14,796 nucleotides of DNA from Candidatus Peribacteraceae bacterium (GCA_028717505.1 JAQUNQ010000021.1:1-14796); one strand, 5' to 3'. Shown: positions 1-6,214, counted from the first letter of the stretch. Made by a program: numbers and translations. Notes: a model not told the origin generated them from the letters alone.

Positions 1-623
1 GTGCGGCTTCCTGCTCCGCCTACAGCCTGCCGGCATTCGCGCAGGAGTACCGCGGCTCCGTCACGTGCGCCATCGTGGACGGTACTGCCGCGCTCATCAA
101 CGAAGTGCCACTCGAGGAGTACCTCGCGGGACTGGCGGAGGAGCCCGACACAGAGCCGTATGAGAAACAGCGCGCCTTCGCCATCGCTGCGCGGAGCTAC
201 GCGACGTATTACCTCAATCCCGCGCACCGCAAGTTCCCGGGCAAGCCCTACGACGGCGATGATTCCGCCGCGCGCTTCCAGCTCTACAAGGGGCTCTCGA
301 CCGAACAGGCAAACCCGCAGTGGGCACGTGCCGTCCGTTCGACGGACGAGCAGGTCCTCACGGTCGATGGCGCCGTGATCAAGGCGGCCTACTTCAGCAG
401 CGATGATGGGCGCACGCGCTCGCCCGCGGAGAACGGCTGGCAGGATTTCCCGTTCGAGGAGGTCTTCATGAGCAAGCCCGACCCGTGGTGCACGGGCCTC
501 CCGCTCGCGGGGCACGGCGTCGGCATGTCCGGCTGCGGAGCGGAGGGGCAGGCAAAGGAAGGGAAGACCGCCGAGGCGATTCTGCAGTACTACTATCCGG
601 GAACGAAGATCGAGAAGTTGTGA
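1..623 (+). CDS. SpoIID/LytB-domain secreted protein (5' partial)
   Basis: This is the 3' part of a gene that enters from the left edge; the frame is open from base 3. SpoIID/LytB-domain proteins act outside the membrane on peptidoglycan: SpoIID is a lytic transglycosylase, LytB an amidase enhancer. The visible start reads SLPAFAQEYRGS, where AFA before Q resembles a signal peptidase I site, so the product is probably exported. The domain follows at once: YRGSV, then INEVPLEEYLAGL, the family's N-V-L-E-x-Y-L signature. Near the end come the FSSDDGRT segment and GHGVGMSGCGAEGQA, matching the conserved GHGVGMSQ-GA block, then AILQYYYPGTKI. The stop is TGA at 621-623. A start at GTG 75 is possible on paper but would cut the domain. 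The gene converges with metK. Outside sporulating bacteria such proteins are general cell-wall proteins, so no sporulation role is implied. Confidence 0.85.
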   Translation, partial: AASCSAYSLPAFAQEYRGSVTCAIVDGTAALINEVPLEEYLAGLAEEPDTEPYEKQRAFAIAARSYATYYLNPAHRKFPGKPYDGDDSAARFQLYKGLSTEQANPQWARAVRSTDEQVLTVDGAVIKAAYFSSDDGRTRSPAENGWQDFPFEEVFMSKPDPWCTGLPLAGHGVGMSGCGAEGQAKEGKTAEAILQYYYPGTKIEKL

Positions 624-656
624 TGCCACCTCACGGTGCGGAGCCGCGCATCCCGC

Positions 657-680
657 AGCTGCAGATCGCGATCTGCAGCT
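657..680. repeat. Perfect 24-bp palindrome
   Basis: The two 12-base arms (AGCTGCAGATCG and its exact complement) meet with no spacer. It lies 34 bases after the SpoIID-gene stop. No T-run follows on either strand, so it is not a classical intrinsic terminator. It may be an RNA 3'-end hairpin or a protein-binding site. Confidence 0.5.
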
Positions 681-763
681 CAAGTGGTATTGAGGAGACG
701 CCGGCAAGAAATGGTACGTATTCCAATGAACCGTGGGGCAGGAATATTCCTACACCACGCAAA

Positions 764-797
764 CCCGTAGCGGAGATTCATGAATCTCCGCTACGGG
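764..797. terminator. Perfect 34-bp palindrome, probable bidirectional terminator
   Basis: The 17-base arms (CCCGTAGCGGAGATTCA and its exact complement) abut without a spacer, so the transcript would fold into a long stem with a tight central loop. It sits 14 bases after the metK stop, and on the metK strand it is followed by TTTGCG, a weak U-tract. Its place between two convergent genes fits a shared terminator. Perfect symmetry over 34 bases is more than a terminator needs. Confidence 0.6.
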
Positions 798-810
798 ATG
801 AGTCTGCTCT

Positions 811-2019
811 TCAACACACTCCCACGGCTTTCGGCGCGCTGTTCGCCTTCCGTTGCGTTGCTCCACTCACCGCCCTCAGGAGTGCCTCGATGCGGGGCGT
901 CTCCTCCCACTTCACTTTCAGATCCTCGCGACCCATGTGGCCGTACGCGGCGAGCGCCTTGTATTGGGGCTTCAGGAGATCGAGATCGCGAATGATCGCC
1001 GCCGGCTTGAGATCGAAGACCTCGGCGATTGCCTGCTCGATGACGCGGTCATCGTAGGACCCCGTGCCGAACGTATCTACGCGGATGGAAACCGGCGCGG
1101 CCACGCCGATGGCATACGCCACCTGCACCTCGCACTTCCTCGCGAGACCGGCCTTCACCACGTGCTTCGCCACCCAGCGCGCCGCGTACGCGGCGCTGCG
1201 ATCCACCTTGCTCGGGTCCTTGCCCGAGAAGGCGCCGCCGCCGTGGCGTCCGTAGCCGCCGTAGGTATCCACGATGATCTTCCTGCCCGTCACGCCGCAG
1301 TCCCCCGGAGGGCCGCCCACGACGAAGCGTCCCGTCGGGTTGATGTGGTACTGCGTCTTCGCATCCAGATACTTCCCGCACACCGGCTCGATGACATACT
1401 TCTTCATGTCCGCTGCGATCTGCTCCTGCGTGGCGGAATCCGCATGCTGCGTGGAGATCACCACGCACTGCACGCGCACGGGCCTGCCTGCATCGTCGTA
1501 CTCCACGGTGACCTGGCTCTTGCCGTCCGGACGCAGGTACGGGACCGTCCCATTCTTGCGCACTTCGGCGAGCCGCCGCGTGAGCTTGTGCGCGAGCGAA
1601 ATGGGGAGCGGCATGAGCTCGGGGGTCTCGTCGCAGGCGAAGCCGAACATGAGCCCCTGATCGCCGGCACCCTGTTCCTTCTTCATGTTCTTATCGCAGT
1701 CCACGCCGAGCTGGATGTCCGCGCTCTGCTCGCCGACCGCCACCATCACGGCACATGCCTTGTGATCGAAGCCATAGGAGGCGTCGTCGTAGCCGATCTC
1801 GCGGATGGTCTCGCGCGCGACATCGGCGATGGGAATGTAGCCGTCCGTGCGCATCTCGCCGGCGACGACCACGAGACCGGTCGTGGCGAGGCACTCACAC
1901 GCGACGTGTGAATGGGGATCGATCATGAGCGCCGCATCGAGGATGGCATCGCTGATCTGGTCGCAGATCTTGTCCGGATGCCCCTCGGTCACGGATTCAG
2001 AAGTGAAAAGGTGAGACAT
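811..2019 (-). CDS. metK: S-adenosylmethionine synthetase
   Basis: The enzyme makes S-adenosylmethionine from methionine and ATP in the cytosol. The product is 402 residues, normal for the bacterial enzyme (about 380-400). Signatures are clear: EGHPDKICDQISDAILDA near the N-terminus (ATP-binding H14, D16, K17), GAGDQGLMFGFACDET (family hexapeptide, around residue 117), and the glycine-rich loop GGYGRHGGGAFSGKDPSKVD with its lysine, which binds the triphosphate. The ATG at 2019 gives the standard MSHLFTSESVTEGHPDK start. No Shine-Dalgarno precedes it; on the coding strand the leader reads CCTCCTT, the complement of one. A small inverted repeat, GGGAT with ATCCC (2035-2050), lies in the leader. 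I see no SAM riboswitch. The C-terminus carries about 20 residues of unconserved tail. Confidence 0.97.
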   Translation of the reverse strand: MSHLFTSESVTEGHPDKICDQISDAILDAALMIDPHSHVACECLATTGLVVVAGEMRTDGYIPIADVARETIREIGYDDASYGFDHKACAVMVAVGEQSADIQLGVDCDKNMKKEQGAGDQGLMFGFACDETPELMPLPISLAHKLTRRLAEVRKNGTVPYLRPDGKSQVTVEYDDAGRPVRVQCVVISTQHADSATQEQIAADMKKYVIEPVCGKYLDAKTQYHINPTGRFVVGGPPGDCGVTGRKIIVDTYGGYGRHGGGAFSGKDPSKVDRSAAYAARWVAKHVVKAGLARKCEVQVAYAIGVAAPVSIRVDTFGTGSYDDRVIEQAIAEVFDLKPAAIIRDLDLLKPQYKALAAYGHMGREDLKVKWEETPRIEALLRAVSGATQRKANSAPKAVGVC

Positions 2020-2251
2020 GGATGAAGGAGGAAAGGGATAGAAGAATCCCGCCTCCCTGCGGTCGTGGAAGCGTGAGCTTAGGAAGCTATCTTCCCCCGT
2101 CAGGGGCTGGAGTTCCCACCCTTCGACTCGCTACGCTCGCTCAGGGCAAGCCGTACCTCGTCTGGGTTGGGGGGCGTGTCATCGGGCCAGTTCCCTCGAC
2201 GCCTCTCTGGATAGGGCGGTGATGTATGGGAATTCTAGCGGTTTCCGCGGC
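2020..2251. other. Gap between the orphan ORF and metK
   Basis: No gene is supported here. The stretch holds the metK leader hairpin (2035-2050), a short inverted repeat GGAAG/CTTCC (2082-2095) and repeat copy 1 (2111-2152). If the orphan ORF upstream is frameshifted, its tail would reach 2179. A 66-residue plus-strand frame at 2022-2222 has no protein-like composition. Confidence 0.5.
2111..2152 (+). repeat. Dispersed hairpin repeat, copy 1
   Basis: It begins AGTTCCCACCCTTCGACTCG and continues through GCTCGCTCAGGGCAAGCC. It shares the AGTTCCCACC-TTCG-CTCGC-GCTCG framework with copy 2 (5884-5929), and its core resembles copy 3 (6062-6105, opposite strand). In this copy the distal arm is not well matched, so the hairpin is degraded or uses a more distant GGGTTGGG. 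Similar CTTCGACTCGCT-type intergenic elements are, from memory, common in environmental bacterial genomes. Confidence 0.5.
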
Positions 2252-2806
2252 TCAGGCAACCATTTCCGCGCTCTCTTGAGGGGCGACATCATTTGGGCGC
2301 GCAGGGCATTTTTGGGTGCATCCTTCCTGTGTTCCCTTTGTGCATCTGGCACACCGGCTCCATGTATCGAATTGAAGATGCGAGCAAGAACGCCCCACAC
2401 CATTTTCTCTGCGGAATATGTGATCCAGGACGGCCTGCTCGTAGAGATCCGGCTTGTTCTTTTGCAGAAATACCCGATCGTGCTCCAACATGACTCTCCG
2501 CCATACTTCCTGATCCGTCGTCCGCAGGGCATCCACATGAGTCATAAGCTGAGTAACCTCCTTTGGGAAAAGGTCCCCCAAATTTTCTGCCTGCTTGATG
2601 CGGGCCATGAGCTGTTCGTAATGAGCTTCCGCCGCTTCCTGCCCGTCCGTATCCCACTCGCGGTCTCTGATCGCAAAAATAACCGTGTCCTGCAGGCGCT
2701 GAAATTCACTCATTTCGGCTGCCCTGCTATTGGAGGGATTGAGTCGTGATATTTGCTCGATAGACATGAGTGCCATAGCAACGCAAATGCTACTTGACAT
2801 TTCCAA
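2252..2806 (-). CDS. Hypothetical hydrophilic protein, possibly frameshifted
   Basis: I do not recognise this gene. The open frame runs from TTG 2806, with internal ATGs at 2800, 2767 and 2713. The part after the 2713 ATG (MSEFQRLQDT...) looks protein-like: charged, probably helical, with EHDRVFLQKNKPDLYEQ. After ...DHIFRRENG (near 2410) the character changes to a cysteine-rich tail, CARC and CTQKC, ending at 2252. In the neighbouring frame, past an AAAA run, a smoother continuation (VWGVLARIFNSIHGAG...) runs to a TGA near 2179. Either the Cys tail is real, perhaps a small metal knuckle, or one frameshift separates two halves. No Shine-Dalgarno is seen; TAGTGT lies 7 bases before the TTG. The stretch is more AT-rich than its neighbours, which may mean transfer or decay. 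Confidence 0.4.
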   Translation of the reverse strand: MEMSSSICVAMALMSIEQISRLNPSNSRAAEMSEFQRLQDTVIFAIRDREWDTDGQEAAEAHYEQLMARIKQAENLGDLFPKEVTQLMTHVDALRTTDQEVWRRVMLEHDRVFLQKNKPDLYEQAVLDHIFRRENGVGRSCSHLQFDTWSRCARCTKGTQEGCTQKCPARPNDVAPQESAEMVA

Positions 2807-2812
2807 AAGTTC

Positions 2813-2826
2813 AACACTACAGTGTT
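2813..2826. promoter_or_regulatory. Inverted repeat at the orphan-ORF start
   Basis: AACACT and AGTGTT are separated by two bases. The site overlaps the possible -10 (TAGTGT on the minus strand, plus-strand bases 2814-2819) and the stop of the small ORF, as an operator might. No regulator is identified. Confidence 0.3.
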
Positions 2827-2924
2827 TTTGGCTTAATCATGCCAAAAAATAGCCATGAGTAATGTTCGTATACAGATAATTGCCCTCGGGGAAGAGCAAG
2901 TTGCTTGATGAAAAATATCCTCAC
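2817..2924 (-). CDS. Possible small ORF, 35 residues
   Basis: A GTG at 2924 opens a short frame starting MRIFFIKQLALPRGQ and ending at TAG (2819-2817). It is preceded, at 7 bases, by AAGGAGG, the only full Shine-Dalgarno I see correctly placed in this window. It begins 25 bases after the yraN stop and ends 10 bases before the TTG of the orphan ORF, so it could be a third cistron or a leader peptide. The product is short, aromatic and mildly hydrophobic, with no known motif. A chance ribosome site in an AT-rich gap is a real alternative. Confidence 0.3.
   Translation of the reverse strand: MRIFFIKQLALPRGQLSVYEHYSWLFFGMIKPKTL
2825..2848. repeat. Inverted repeat with T/A-rich arms
   Basis: TTTTTGGC and GCCAAAAA form an 8-base stem around an 8-base loop (TTAATCAT). 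It lies inside the end of the small ORF and upstream of the orphan ORF. The arms themselves hold the T and A runs, so it could end transcription weakly in either direction or act as an attenuator. Confidence 0.35.
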
Positions 2925-2949
2925 AAATTCTCCTCCTTCTGGAAATTCA

Positions 2950-3309
2950 TCACTCCCAAGACAATTCACAAAAATGCGCAACCACGGAGCTGCCTACCAC
3001 GCTGAGGAGATCGATGCGATATCCGCCCTCGTAACCATGTTCCGCAATCCACAGGCGCGCGGCACGCTTCATCCTCTCCCTCTTTCGGAAACCGGCATTC
3101 ATCTCAGGTCGGAAAGAGCCGTCAGCGTGTGAGCGGGCTTTGACCTCGACGAAGACAAGCACGCCATCGCGCCGGTCGTAGGCAAGAATGTCGATTTCAT
3201 CGTGAGGGCCCACACGCACATTCCTGCCACGGATCTCGTAGCCCCGAGCATCCAGATAGTTTGCCGCGGTTTCTTCTCCCCTCAGACCGACGCTTCTTTG
3301 AACGGTCAT
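2950..3309 (-). CDS. yraN: YraN/UPF0102 family endonuclease-like protein
   Basis: The UPF0102 (YraN) family has a PD-(D/E)XK nuclease-like fold; its cellular role is poorly defined. The product is 119 residues, normal for the family. It shows the N-terminal GLRGEETAANYLDARGYEI block, then RNVRVGPHDEIDILAYD with the acidic pair E38/D40, and LVFVEVKAR with the E55-x-K57 signature, so the expected active-site residues are present. The ATG at 3309 gives the standard length. There is no Shine-Dalgarno, but TACGAT ends 6 bases before the ATG. The gene diverges from comM over a 120-base gap. The yraN-comM pairing is a recurrent neighbourhood in bacteria as far as I recall, in keeping with a DNA-processing context. 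Confidence 0.88.
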   Translation of the reverse strand: MTVQRSVGLRGEETAANYLDARGYEIRGRNVRVGPHDEIDILAYDRRDGVLVFVEVKARSHADGSFRPEMNAGFRKRERMKRAARLWIAEHGYEGGYRIDLLSVVGSSVVAHFCELSWE

Positions 3310-3315
3310 GGAGGT

Positions 3316-3321
3316 ATCGTA
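3316..3321 (-). promoter_or_regulatory. Candidate -10 of yraN (TACGAT)
   Basis: TACGAT on the minus strand lies 6 bases upstream of the yraN ATG, placing the transcription start at or next to the start codon. No convincing -35 is seen. Confidence 0.4.
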
Positions 3322-3389
3322 AGAGAGGACGGGGCTGATCGCGTCCTAAAGGTGTACGAACGTCCAGCCTTTTTCCTCGACTCAGGAAG

Positions 3390-3405
3390 GTGTACAAAAG
3401 TACAC
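3390..3405. promoter_or_regulatory. GTGTAC inverted repeat between yraN and comM
   Basis: GTGTAC-AAAA-GTACAC is a perfect 16-base inverted repeat. A half-site with the same left context (AAGGTGTAC) recurs at 3349-3357. The right arm overlaps a possible comM -10, TACACT (3401-3406), 23 bases before the comM ATG. This is a plausible operator in the divergent promoter region; the regulator is unknown. Confidence 0.4.
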
Positions 3406-3429
3406 TCGCCTCATCTCCTCCTCTGCAGC

Positions 3430-4935
3430 ATGCTCACACAACTCACCTCTTTCGCCACCATCGGTCTCGCGAGCGAGCGCATCACCGTGGAAGTCGGGGC
3501 CACCCCCGGCGAGGGCAAGATTTTCATCGTCGGCCTCGGCGATACCGCCGTACAGGAAAGTAAGCAGCGCGTCATGCTGGCTTTGCGTTCGAACGGATAC
3601 CGCGTCTCCACCGGCCGCACGATCACCGTCAATTTGGCCCCTGCAGACCTCCGGAAGGCAGGGCCACGCTACGACCTCGCCATCGCCCTCGGTGTCCTCC
3701 TTACCAACGGATCACTCACCGTCGATGAGGATAAATTGAAAGCGACCGCCTTCCTCGGAGAACTCTCGCTCGACGGAGGACTCCGCCACATCTCCGGCGT
3801 CCTCCCCGCCGCCATCGCATGCCGCGCGCAGGGCATCACGACCCTCGTCGTCCCTGCGGCAAACGGTCCGGAGGCGGCGCTCATTCCGGGCCTCACCGTG
3901 ATCGCGGCGGAGCACCTCCTCGACGTCATCGCCGTCCTCCGGGGCGAGGCAGCCCCCGCCTCCATTCCGCCCCCCGCCTGCAGCCCGCAGACCACCACGC
4001 AGGATTGCGTGGACTTCGCGGATGTCCGCGGACAGGAACACGCCAAGCGCGCACTCGAGATCGCGGCAGCCGGCGGGCACAACATCCTCCTGTGCGGCGC
4101 GCCCGGTGCGGGGAAGACGCTCCTCGCCCGCGCCTTCCGCGGCATCCTCCCGCCCCTCTCTCAAGAGGAGTCCATCGAGGTCACGCAGATCTACTCTGTC
4201 GCAAATCTCCTCCCGCAGGACACACCCCTCATCACGCACCGCCCTTTCCGCGTCGTCCATCACACCGCGAGTGGCGTCTCCATTGTGGGAGGCGGACAGA
4301 TCCCGGGCCCCGGCGAGATCAGCCTCGCGCACAAGGGCGTGCTCTTCCTCGATGAGCTCGCGGAGTTCCCCGCACAAGTCCTGGAGGTGCTCCGTCAGCC
4401 GCTGGAGGATCGGACCATCACCATCACCCGCGCGCAGGGGTCCGTCACATTCCCGGCGGACTTCACGATGGTCGCTGCCATGAACCCGCCACGCTTCTCC
4501 GCCGGAACCGCCGAGCGCATTCACCGGCGCATCTCCGCCCCGCTCCTCGACCGCATCGACCTCACGATCAACGTGCAGCCCGTTCCCATCGAGGATCTCA
4601 AGCGCGCACCCAAGAACGCCAGTGAATCTTCGAGAAGCATCCTCGAGCGCATCATCGCGGCGCGCACACGGCAGGCCGCCCGGTTCAAGGGACTCCCCAT
4701 CCACACGAACAAGGAGATGGGCGTGAAGCAGATCGATACGCTCTGTCCGCTCGACGATGCAGCGGGCCGCCTCCTCCTGCAGGCCGTCGACCGGCTGAAG
4801 CTCTCCGCACGCAGTTACCATCGCACCATCAAGGTGGCACGGACCATCGCGGACCTCGCGGGAGCAAAAGATATCGAGGTTGGGCACATCGCGGAGGCGC
4901 TGCAGTACCGACAGGGAATCGACGAAGGGGGATAG
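3430..4935 (+). CDS. comM: ComM/YifB family AAA+ Mg-chelatase-like ATPase
   Basis: ComM is a hexameric AAA+ helicase that promotes branch migration during integration of transformed DNA. The frame is open from 3202, but the ATG at 3430 gives MLTQLTSFATIGLASERITV, which matches the usual family start and yields 501 residues, the normal length. Order: N-terminal S5-like/Lon-type domain (residues 1-170, with IVGLGDTAVQESKQRV), Walker A GAPGAGKT (223-230), Walker B VLFLDELAEF (304-313), sensor region VAAMNPP (348-354), LLDRIDL, and the C-terminal helical domain with LSARSYHRTIKVARTIADL. The usual cysteine-bearing insert after MNP (NPCPCG...C-x-C) is missing; the chain runs MNPPRFSAGTAERIHRRIS. 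No Shine-Dalgarno is seen. pyrF follows after 57 bases on the same strand. Confidence 0.93.
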   Translation: MLTQLTSFATIGLASERITVEVGATPGEGKIFIVGLGDTAVQESKQRVMLALRSNGYRVSTGRTITVNLAPADLRKAGPRYDLAIALGVLLTNGSLTVDEDKLKATAFLGELSLDGGLRHISGVLPAAIACRAQGITTLVVPAANGPEAALIPGLTVIAAEHLLDVIAVLRGEAAPASIPPPACSPQTTTQDCVDFADVRGQEHAKRALEIAAAGGHNILLCGAPGAGKTLLARAFRGILPPLSQEESIEVTQIYSVANLLPQDTPLITHRPFRVVHHTASGVSIVGGGQIPGPGEISLAHKGVLFLDELAEFPAQVLEVLRQPLEDRTITITRAQGSVTFPADFTMVAAMNPPRFSAGTAERIHRRISAPLLDRIDLTINVQPVPIEDLKRAPKNASESSRSILERIIAARTRQAARFKGLPIHTNKEMGVKQIDTLCPLDDAAGRLLLQAVDRLKLSARSYHRTIKVARTIADLAGAKDIEVGHIAEALQYRQGIDEGG

Positions 4936-4979
4936 GAAGTATGACTGAAAAATCACTCCTACCCCTCACCCCAACCCTG

Positions 4980-4985
4980 TATCCT
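4980..4985 (+). promoter_or_regulatory. Candidate -10 of pyrF (TATCCT)
   Basis: TGTATCCT is followed by 7 bases and then the pyrF ATG at 4993. There is no Shine-Dalgarno between them, so initiation would be leaderless or nearly so. No clear -35 is seen. Confidence 0.4.
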
Positions 4986-4992
4986 AACAACC

Positions 4993-5835
4993 ATGCACTT
5001 CGCCGACTCCCTCACGCAGCAGAGCAAGAAAAAATCCCCCATCTGCGTCGGTCTGGACCCTGATCTGAAGAAGCTCCCCGAGGGCATCACAAAGGACCCC
5101 GCGGGTGTCCTCGCCTTCTGCAAGGGCATCATCGATGCGGTGAAGGATATCGCCTCCTGCGTGAAGCCGCAGATGGCGTACTTCGAGGTGCTCGGGTGGG
5201 AGGGGATGAAGGTCTTCTGGGACGTGTGCGCGTACGCCAAACTGCAGAACCTCCTCGTGATCGCGGACGGGAAGAGGAATGATATCGACTCGACGTGCGA
5301 GGCGTACGCTGATGCCTACCTCCACGCAGGGAGCCCCATTGATGCGCTCACCGTCTCCCCCTACCTCGGCTCGGACGGCATCAAGCCGTTCCTCGAGCGC
5401 TGCGTGAAGAACGACAAGGGCATCTTCGTCCTCGTGAAGACGAGCAACGTGAGTTCCGGCGAGCTGCAGGACCTCCCCGTCGGGGACGAAACCGTGCACG
5501 AGCACATGGCGCAGCTGGTGGAAGGCTGGGGGATGGACGCGCTTGGAGCCGACTCGCACTTCTCCTGCGTGGGAGCCGTCGTGGGAGCCACCTACCCCGA
5601 GGAACTCAAGTATCTCCGGACCCTGATGCCCCATGCCATCATCCTCATCCCGGGCTACGGGGCACAGGGCGGGACAGCCGCCGACATCGTGAGCGGCTTC
5701 GTGCCGGACGGCACGGGCGCCATCGTGAATTCCGCCCGCGGGATCATCTTCGCCTCGAAGGGCAAAGACTGGGAAGAGGCCGCCCGGAAGGCGGCGGAGA
5801 AGATGCGAGAGGAATTGAGGACTATCCTGAAATAG
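4993..5835 (+). CDS. pyrF: Orotidine 5'-phosphate decarboxylase, type 2
   Basis: The enzyme converts OMP to UMP, the last step of de novo pyrimidine synthesis, in the cytosol. The product is 280 residues, the size of the longer type 2 family rather than the roughly 230-residue type 1. Signatures: ICVGLDPDLKKLP at the start, KPQMAYFEVLG, the catalytic D-x-K-x-x-D as ADGKRNDID (D92, K94, D97), DALTVSPYLGSDGIKPFL, GIFVLVKTSN, and the phosphate-binding IPGYGAQGGT followed by NSARGIIFA. The usual KRGD is KRND here; the catalytic residues themselves are intact. The ATG at 4993 gives the normal N-terminus. No other pyrimidine gene lies nearby. The gene may be transcribed alone from the TATCCT element or with comM. 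Confidence 0.94.
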   Translation: MHFADSLTQQSKKKSPICVGLDPDLKKLPEGITKDPAGVLAFCKGIIDAVKDIASCVKPQMAYFEVLGWEGMKVFWDVCAYAKLQNLLVIADGKRNDIDSTCEAYADAYLHAGSPIDALTVSPYLGSDGIKPFLERCVKNDKGIFVLVKTSNVSSGELQDLPVGDETVHEHMAQLVEGWGMDALGADSHFSCVGAVVGATYPEELKYLRTLMPHAIILIPGYGAQGGTAADIVSGFVPDGTGAIVNSARGIIFASKGKDWEEAARKAAEKMREELRTILK

Positions 5836-5883
5836 GAGTCGAAAACCTTGTTCGTTCGCCATACAATGGCCGTACGGTCCCAT

Positions 5884-5929
5884 AGTTCCCACCTTCGTCC
5901 CTCGCATGCTCGGGACTACGGTGGGCAGG
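5884..5929 (+). repeat. Dispersed hairpin repeat, copy 2
   Basis: The left arm CCCACCTTCGTCCC (5888-5901) and right arm GGGACTACGGTGGG (5912-5925) pair at 12 of 14 positions around a 10-base loop. It starts 48 bases after pyrF and 14 bases before the tRNA. It could end pyrF transcription, but no T-run follows. It is about 80 percent alike, by eye, to the reverse complement of copy 3. Confidence 0.6.
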
Positions 5930-5943
5930 CAATGGATTCCCCT

Positions 5944-6018
5944 GCTCCTGTAGTTCAACGGATAGAACGGTCCTCTCCTAAGGGACAAATGCAGGTTCAA
6001 TTCCTGCCAGGAGCACCA
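5944..6018 (+). tRNA. tRNA-Arg (anticodon CCU)
   Basis: A full cloverleaf folds by hand. The acceptor is GCTCCTG (5944-5950) with CAGGAGC (6008-6014); the D stem is GTTC/GAAC; the anticodon stem GTCCT/GGGAC encloses the loop CTCCTAA with anticodon CCT at 5977-5979; the variable loop has four bases; the T stem is GCAGG/CCTGC with loop TTCAATT; the discriminator is A and CCA is encoded. It reads AGG codons. There is no intron. The gene is bracketed by inverted copies of the hairpin repeat. Confidence 0.93.
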
Positions 6019-6061
6019 GTCCTCGCAACAGCGGCTTGCCAGTCTTTGGTGCAGGTTCGAC

Positions 6062-6105
6062 CTGCCCGGCGGAGCCCGAGCGAAGCGAGGGCGAAGACGG
6101 GTTCC
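6062..6105 (-). repeat. Dispersed hairpin repeat, copy 3 (inverted)
   Basis: Read on the minus strand it runs CCCGTCTTCGCCCTCGC then GCTCGGGCTCCGCCGGGCAGG, matching copy 2 nearly base for base. One outer stem pair is A-T in copy 2 and G-C here, a compensatory change, while some inner pairs are lost. It lies 44 bases after the tRNA in the opposite orientation to copy 2. Confidence 0.55.
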
Positions 6106-6214
6106 TGCTGGGGCCACCACTGAAGCCAGTACGGTCCGAATTGCGCCGTGATGACAAGCAGAATGGGCGACATTGCGAACGGCATGTTCCCCTCGTATGT
6201 GAGAAAAACTACTG

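Noticed and set aside
853..1911. 352-residue plus-strand frame opposite metK
   Set aside because: It is a GC-rich antisense shadow: rich in Arg, His and Ala with no motif, while the metK reading is unmistakable.
2020..2110. SAM riboswitch upstream of metK
   Set aside because: Only short 5-base inverted repeats are present; no multi-stem junction or conserved core typical of the SAM riboswitches could be found.
2022..2222. Plus-strand frame near an AAGGAGG at 2025-2031
   Set aside because: The Shine-Dalgarno-like run lies just inside the frame, not before it, and the peptide has low-complexity, non-protein-like content.
3202..3429. N-terminal extension of comM
   Set aside because: The extra 76 residues overlap yraN on the other strand and do not resemble ComM; the ATG at 3430 gives the standard start and length.
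3712..4956. 414-residue minus-strand frame opposite comM
   Set aside because: Asp/Glu/Arg-rich shadow with no domain; comM on the other strand accounts for the coding signal.
6040..6118. Second tRNA ending GGGGCCACCA
   Set aside because: A T-arm-like sequence and a CCA are present, but no matching acceptor, D arm or anticodon arm can be drawn.
4984..6120. 378-residue minus-strand frame over pyrF and the tRNA
   Set aside because: It reads through the antisense of pyrF and of the tRNA gene and has no recognisable domain.
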